From JAJPJG01 sp034667645 (GTDB lineage Bacteria; Verrucomicrobiota; Verrucomicrobiia; Chthoniobacterales; Chthoniobacteraceae): DNA of 9,932 nucleotides. Where the stretch lies: positions 1-9,932 of the forward strand of contig JAXDQV010000145.1 in NCBI GenBank assembly GCA_034667645.1. The letters are read 5' to 3'. Made by a program: the position numbers and the translations under genes. Shown piece after piece: positions 6,993-9,932 of this stretch (position 1 is the first letter of the stretch; every line of letters begins with the position of its first letter). The notes under the pieces were generated by a model. It worked only from the letters and a program-made list of their open reading frames with translations. It was not told the DNA's origin and ran no database searches.

Positions 6993-8009
6993 TTATTGCC
7001 ATGTGATCACAATCGGCTGGTCGCTCGGCGCCGCTTCGACATAGATTGAACCTTTCTCGATGCGCACCGGCAATTCTTGGGGAGCACGTTTTGCCCTGGC
7101 CAACGTGACGCCGGCCGCGTCTATGACCACCGTGAGCGGGACGTCGTATAGTTTAGGATCAAGCGTGCTGCTGAGCATGCAGGTGCTGTTGCCTGGTTTA
7201 CCCGTCATGTTCAACTTTGCTTCGTCCCGCTCCTTTTCATACCGCGAAATATTGGCAAACGTGTCCACCCAAATATCCTGATCGCGGCTTTTTACATACT
7301 TCAAGTGCGCGTGAAGAATTTCCGGGTCGCTCAGCGCAGCGTAACCTTTCGCGATCCCGTGAGTCATTAGTATGCCCAACTTCTTTTCCTGGATGAGCTT
7401 GTCTGCCCAGGCGTTGAGTAAGGCAGCCGTGGATTTGCCGGTGGTGCTTTGCTGAAAAGCGCGGTAGGCCACGTGATACTTCAGCGCGGCAGCCTGCACC
7501 TCGGGCGTCGAGCCGTTGCCCGGAAACGCAATGGTGAGCGGCGGCTTGCCGATGTGCGTCTTGATCGCGTCGTAGGCCTTGCTGAGTTGGGCGTCCAAAT
7601 CCTCGGGCGTGAGCTTGGTCAGGGCAGGATGCGACCAGGTATGGCTGGCAATCTCGTGTCCCTGCTCTGCCAGCTTCTTCAACTCCGGCCAACTGATACC
7701 ACCCCACAGGTTACGAACATTTCCATCCTCTTTTTTTTGCTCTCCCTCCTCCGGCGTCTCGGCTGTTTTACCGGCAATGACGAAAAAGGTGCCCTTGAAA
7801 CCGACCTCGTTCAACATCGGCAAGGCTAGCGTGTATTGGTCGCGCAGGTTGTCGTCAAAGGTGTAACTAATAGCTGCAGGACGATCGCCCGCGAACTTGG
7901 CAATGCGAGCCGATGGCACGGCATCTTCAGCAACAGCGATGCCAATCATCGGGAAGCCGGCGAAGGGGGTTAAAAAGACTGCGCGGAGGCAGTGAAACGG
8001 AGAGTTCAT
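6993..8009 (-). CDS. Exported polysaccharide deacetylase (NodB/CE4 domain)
   Basis: This 338-residue protein carries a likely N-terminal export signal (hydrophobic stretch about 8-26) and a NodB-type deacetylase domain, which removes N- or O-acetyl groups from polysaccharides using a divalent metal. Visible motifs are TFDDN (50-54), where Asp52 would be the catalytic base and Asp53 a metal ligand, HTWSHP (123-128) giving the HxxxH metal pair His123/His127, AFPGNG (161-166) as motif 3, and ILMTHG (213-218) with His217. The usual arginine of motif 3 is absent. Residues after about 270 form an extra beta-rich tail. The coding strand holds an A8 run (7731-7738) in an insert between motifs 1 and 2. 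ATG at 8009 was chosen for the signal peptide; GTG at 8024 is an alternative, preceded at once by AAGGCG. Its stop lies 20 bases before the GH2 start, so the two are probably co-transcribed. Substrate is likely acetylated polysaccharide. Confidence 0.88.
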   Translation of the reverse strand: MNSPFHCLRAVFLTPFAGFPMIGIAVAEDAVPSARIAKFAGDRPAAISYTFDDNLRDQYTLALPMLNEVGFKGTFFVIAGKTAETPEEGEQKKEDGNVRNLWGGISWPELKKLAEQGHEIASHTWSHPALTKLTPEDLDAQLSKAYDAIKTHIGKPPLTIAFPGNGSTPEVQAAALKYHVAYRAFQQSTTGKSTAALLNAWADKLIQEKKLGILMTHGIAKGYAALSDPEILHAHLKYVKSRDQDIWVDTFANISRYEKERDEAKLNMTGKPGNSTCMLSSTLDPKLYDVPLTVVIDAAGVTLARAKRAPQELPVRIEKGSIYVEAAPSDQPIVITWQ

Positions 8010-8104
8010 GAATTCAATCCACACGCCTTAAGTCACAATGGTAAGCTCCAGCCGATACCGTCTCCGGCTATGACGGTTTTCACCAAGTCCATTCTTAGCA
8101 CGTG
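8010..8104 (-). other. Leader/spacer upstream of the deacetylase gene with two mutually exclusive hairpins
   Basis: The 95-base gap between the two minus-strand genes holds two overlapping inverted repeats. One pairs ACCGTC (8057-8062) with GACGGT (8072-8077) around a nine-base loop. The other pairs AGCCG (8050-8054) with CGGCT (8065-8069) around a ten-base loop. They cannot form together. No T-run follows on the minus strand, so neither looks like an intrinsic terminator for the esterase gene. On the plus strand the first is followed by TTT, but no plus-strand gene leads into it. Stems this short can occur by chance. Confidence 0.3.
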
Positions 8105-8935
8105 TTACTTCTTTTGGATTGCCTGCATCGCTTTTGCAAAGCGTGCACCCATCTCTCTTGCCCCCTGCGCATCAAAATGCAGTTTGTCCCCCTGATCGCC
8201 CAAGCCAGTGGAATCGGCGTAACCAGTGTGCGGCACTTTGCCGGGTATGGTCCTGATCGCCGCCCGCACCGTATCCACAAAGGGATGTTTGTCCTGAGGA
8301 AGGAACTCTCCGATCTGGCCGACAACGATCGGGAGATTCGGCTGGCCGAGATCAGCGCGAAGGTCCTGGAGCATCTGGCTGAGCCCCGCCTCATACCTCT
8401 CCGCCGACGGCTGCTTGTCTGTATCGCTTTCACCCTGAAGCCAGAGCACGCCTTTGATCTCGCCGGACTGCGCCGCGAGCTTCTCGCGGTTAACGGCCCG
8501 TTCATAAAGGTCACCACTCTTTTTCTGCCAGCGTTTAAGCGGCGTGCCACCAACCGCGCAGGGGACCAATCCTATGGTCACACCCGGATTGGCCTTGATC
8601 ATCGCGAGTCCGAACGAAATGCCCGGCCCCACCCCGGGCTCGGTGCGGCCGTCTTTTTGATGGATCGGATCTTTCGCGACAACCCACTGGCCTTCGGGCG
8701 TCATCGCAAGCACTCGTGGGTCCGTCGTCTGCGCAGCGAGACCGCGGATATCGCGCCCCGCCATGTTCGACTGCCCCATCAGCAGGTAAAGGTGAAAGCT
8801 ATCCTTGTTAGCGGGCGGCGTGACAGTGACCGGTGAAGAGGCGGGAGTCGCGCTAGGCGCGGGCTGTTGTCCACGCGAGGGGATGCAAGCAAGGATGATG
8901 AGGACGTTGAGGATGATTATTCGACATACGCGCAT
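8105..8935 (-). CDS. Exported sialate O-acetylesterase-like / CE6-like acetylesterase (SASA domain)
   Basis: The 276-residue product has an N-terminal export signal. ILAC at 15-18 resembles a lipobox, so it may be a lipoprotein, although Leu before the Ala is unusual. A low-complexity Ala/Pro/Thr/Ser linker follows (about 25-43). The rest is an SGNH-type esterase of the SASA family, which includes sialate O-acetylesterases and CE6 acetylxylan esterases and removes O-acetyl groups from sugars. The GQSNMAG motif (54-60) gives nucleophile Ser56. PCAVGGTPLKRW (125-136) contains the block II glycine region, WLQGESD (165-171) is the conserved acidic loop, and DKLHFD (250-255) gives Asp250/His253. 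The triad therefore looks complete. The neighbouring CE12 enzyme makes plant polysaccharide a likelier substrate than sialic acid. ATG at 8935 has an A/T-rich upstream region (ACAATTT) but no Shine-Dalgarno. It lies 148 bases downstream of the CE12 gene. Confidence 0.88.
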   Translation of the reverse strand: MRVCRIIILNVLIILACIPSRGQQPAPSATPASSPVTVTPPANKDSFHLYLLMGQSNMAGRDIRGLAAQTTDPRVLAMTPEGQWVVAKDPIHQKDGRTEPGVGPGISFGLAMIKANPGVTIGLVPCAVGGTPLKRWQKKSGDLYERAVNREKLAAQSGEIKGVLWLQGESDTDKQPSAERYEAGLSQMLQDLRADLGQPNLPIVVGQIGEFLPQDKHPFVDTVRAAIRTIPGKVPHTGYADSTGLGDQGDKLHFDAQGAREMGARFAKAMQAIQKK

Positions 8936-9083
8936 AAATTGTATGAATTCAAACTTAGCGTTTTACCTTTTCGTTACCCATTTGAGGAAAGAATTCGGCT
9001 TTAGCACTGGTTCTGTTGTGCGATAGCCCTGAAGTCGAGGGTAGTTACTTAATGAAAAGCAAGTTTGAAATGAGAGGAACCTT
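8936..9083 (-). other. Intergenic region between CE12 and SASA esterase genes
   Basis: These 148 bases are A/T-richer than the flanking genes and contain no open frame that I can support. They could hold a separate promoter for the SASA-deacetylase-GH2 genes, but I found no convincing promoter hexamers at a workable distance from the ATG at 8935. A TACAAT on the minus strand lies only two bases before that ATG, too close to serve it. The sequence TTGAATTCAT here also occurs just upstream of the deacetylase start. Confidence 0.3.
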
Positions 9084-9090
9084 TCAACTT
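9061..9090 (-). terminator. Weak possible stem-loop at the end of the CE12 gene
   Basis: AAGTTTGAAA (9061-9070) pairs with TTTCAACTT (9082-9090) with one bulged base and an 11-base loop. On the minus strand the stem is followed by GCTTTTC. The stem includes the CE12 stop codon and is A/T-rich, so it is at best a poor intrinsic terminator. It may partly separate CE12 transcription from the downstream genes, or be chance. Confidence 0.25.
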
Positions 9091-9932
9091 CCAGCAGGCT
9101 TTTCCGTCACACCCGTAAAGGGGCTTGGCGGAATCTCCACCTTTTCCGGGGGATCGGGCTTTGTGGGATCGAAAGTGCCGGTATCCTTGGCCAAATGCGC
9201 CGCAAGCTCCGGCACATTTACCCTGATCCCTTCGACCACACACCGCGCGAGCTCGTAACCTCCGTAGGCATTGTGGTGGGTGTTGTCTTTGAGGTCCACC
9301 GCCTGTCCGGGGAAGGTGTTCGCAGGGTAAAAGACGAAGGCCTTGGTACTCTTCTCCGGCCCGAGCGCGGTGTAAAACTTCAGGCTCATTGCGTTGAGAT
9401 CAATCACCGGCACTTTCTCCTCGGTGCCAACCTGCCGCACCGCCTCTGCGTAGTCGGCTAAAGTTGGTTCCGGCTCGCTGCCTTTCCACCGACGACGCTC
9501 CATCGGAGTTACCAATACCGGAAGGCCGCCTTTAGCCCGGGCTGCTTCGACGAACTTCTTTAGGTTCGCCTTGTAACTGGTAAATGGTCCGGCGCCAGCT
9601 GACTTATCCTTCTGATCGTTATGCCCGAACTGAATGAAGAGGTAGTCCCCCTTTTTCATCATGCTCAAGATCTTCTCGAGCCGCTTCTGATGCTCAAATG
9701 AGAAGAGAGCGAGTCCCGACTCCGCCTGGTTTGAAACCGCCACGCCTTGCTGAAAGAACCTTGGCAGCATCTGTCCCCAGCCTGCCCAAGGCTCGTTTCG
9801 CTGGTCCGTCACGGTGGAATCCCCAGCCAGGAAAACCGTGATCGCCTCTTTTGCCGGCTTGATCTCCATCGAAGCAACTCCGGAATGTTTGCCGTTAAAC
9901 TCAAAAGTCAGGCGATCGTCCCAGTCAGGCGT
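9084..9932 (-). CDS. Rhamnogalacturonan acetylesterase-like protein (CE12, SGNH hydrolase), 5' end cut by window edge
   Basis: The visible 282 residues are in frame from the very edge, so the true start lies outside. The internal ATG at 9869 is not the start, because the 21 codons before it (ending FEFNGKHSGVAS) read on smoothly and resemble the end of the beta-sandwich domain that precedes the catalytic domain in many CE12 proteins. The catalytic part has all SGNH blocks: FLAGDSTVTDQ with Ser39, SNQAESG with Gly73, FGHNDQ with Asn105, and KDNTHHNAYGG with Asp216 and His219. CE12 enzymes remove acetyl groups from galacturonate residues in rhamnogalacturonan I. The Pro-rich tail FDPTKPDPPEK is also usual for the family. 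The product is probably exported, but its signal peptide would be off-window. It is the first visible gene of the four-gene run and the best clue to its substrate. Confidence 0.93.
   Translation of the reverse strand, partial: TPDWDDRLTFEFNGKHSGVASMEIKPAKEAITVFLAGDSTVTDQRNEPWAGWGQMLPRFFQQGVAVSNQAESGLALFSFEHQKRLEKILSMMKKGDYLFIQFGHNDQKDKSAGAGPFTSYKANLKKFVEAARAKGGLPVLVTPMERRRWKGSEPEPTLADYAEAVRQVGTEEKVPVIDLNAMSLKFYTALGPEKSTKAFVFYPANTFPGQAVDLKDNTHHNAYGGYELARCVVEGIRVNVPELAAHLAKDTGTFDPTKPDPPEKVEIPPSPFTGVTEKPAGS

Noticed and set aside
8105..9932. A sialic acid catabolism locus, suggested by the sialate O-acetylesterase-like domain
   Set aside because: No sialidase, NanA/NanE/NanK or sialic acid transporter is present, and the neighbouring CE12 enzyme indicates plant cell-wall polysaccharide instead.

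Overview
The window reads as a chromosomal piece of a Gram-negative, carbohydrate-degrading bacterium. Moderately high GC, exported multidomain glycosidases and esterases, and start codons that almost all lack a Shine-Dalgarno sequence point to Verrucomicrobiota, or less likely Planctomycetota or Acidobacteriota. That placement is an inference from style, not from a marker gene. I see no rRNA, tRNA, mobile element, CRISPR array or phage gene. Genes fill almost the whole window; the longest gap is about 150 bases.

Left part (1-2000, minus strand, listed in transcription order from high to low coordinate): an enoyl-ACP/CoA reductase-like MDR oxidoreductase (start 1887), a membrane-anchored C39-like cysteine peptidase whose GTG start overlaps the reductase stop, and the first 70 residues of a GlcD-type FAD-linked oxidase that runs off the left edge. 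They look co-transcribed, but their functions do not form an obvious pathway.

Middle part (1923-3939, plus strand): a cation diffusion facilitator transporter, diverging from the reductase across only 35 bases, then 28 bases later a cytoplasmic protein with six Asp-box (BNR) repeats.

Right part (3991-9932, minus strand): four co-directional genes, in transcription order a rhamnogalacturonan acetylesterase (CE12, truncated by the right edge), a second SGNH-type acetylesterase (SASA/CE6-like), a NodB-type polysaccharide deacetylase and a large GH2 glycosidase with a C-terminal discoidin-like domain. The last three have export signals or likely ones. Together they suggest stepwise removal of acetyl groups and then side-chain sugars from an acetylated plant polysaccharide, most plausibly pectic rhamnogalacturonan I. 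No transporter, SusC/SusD pair, lyase or regulator of this locus is visible; these could lie beyond the right edge.

The most noteworthy point is in the GH2 enzyme, where the Asn-Glu pair expected to carry the acid/base residue reads Asn-Lys while the probable nucleophile motif is intact. I do not see clear evidence of a wholly new system.
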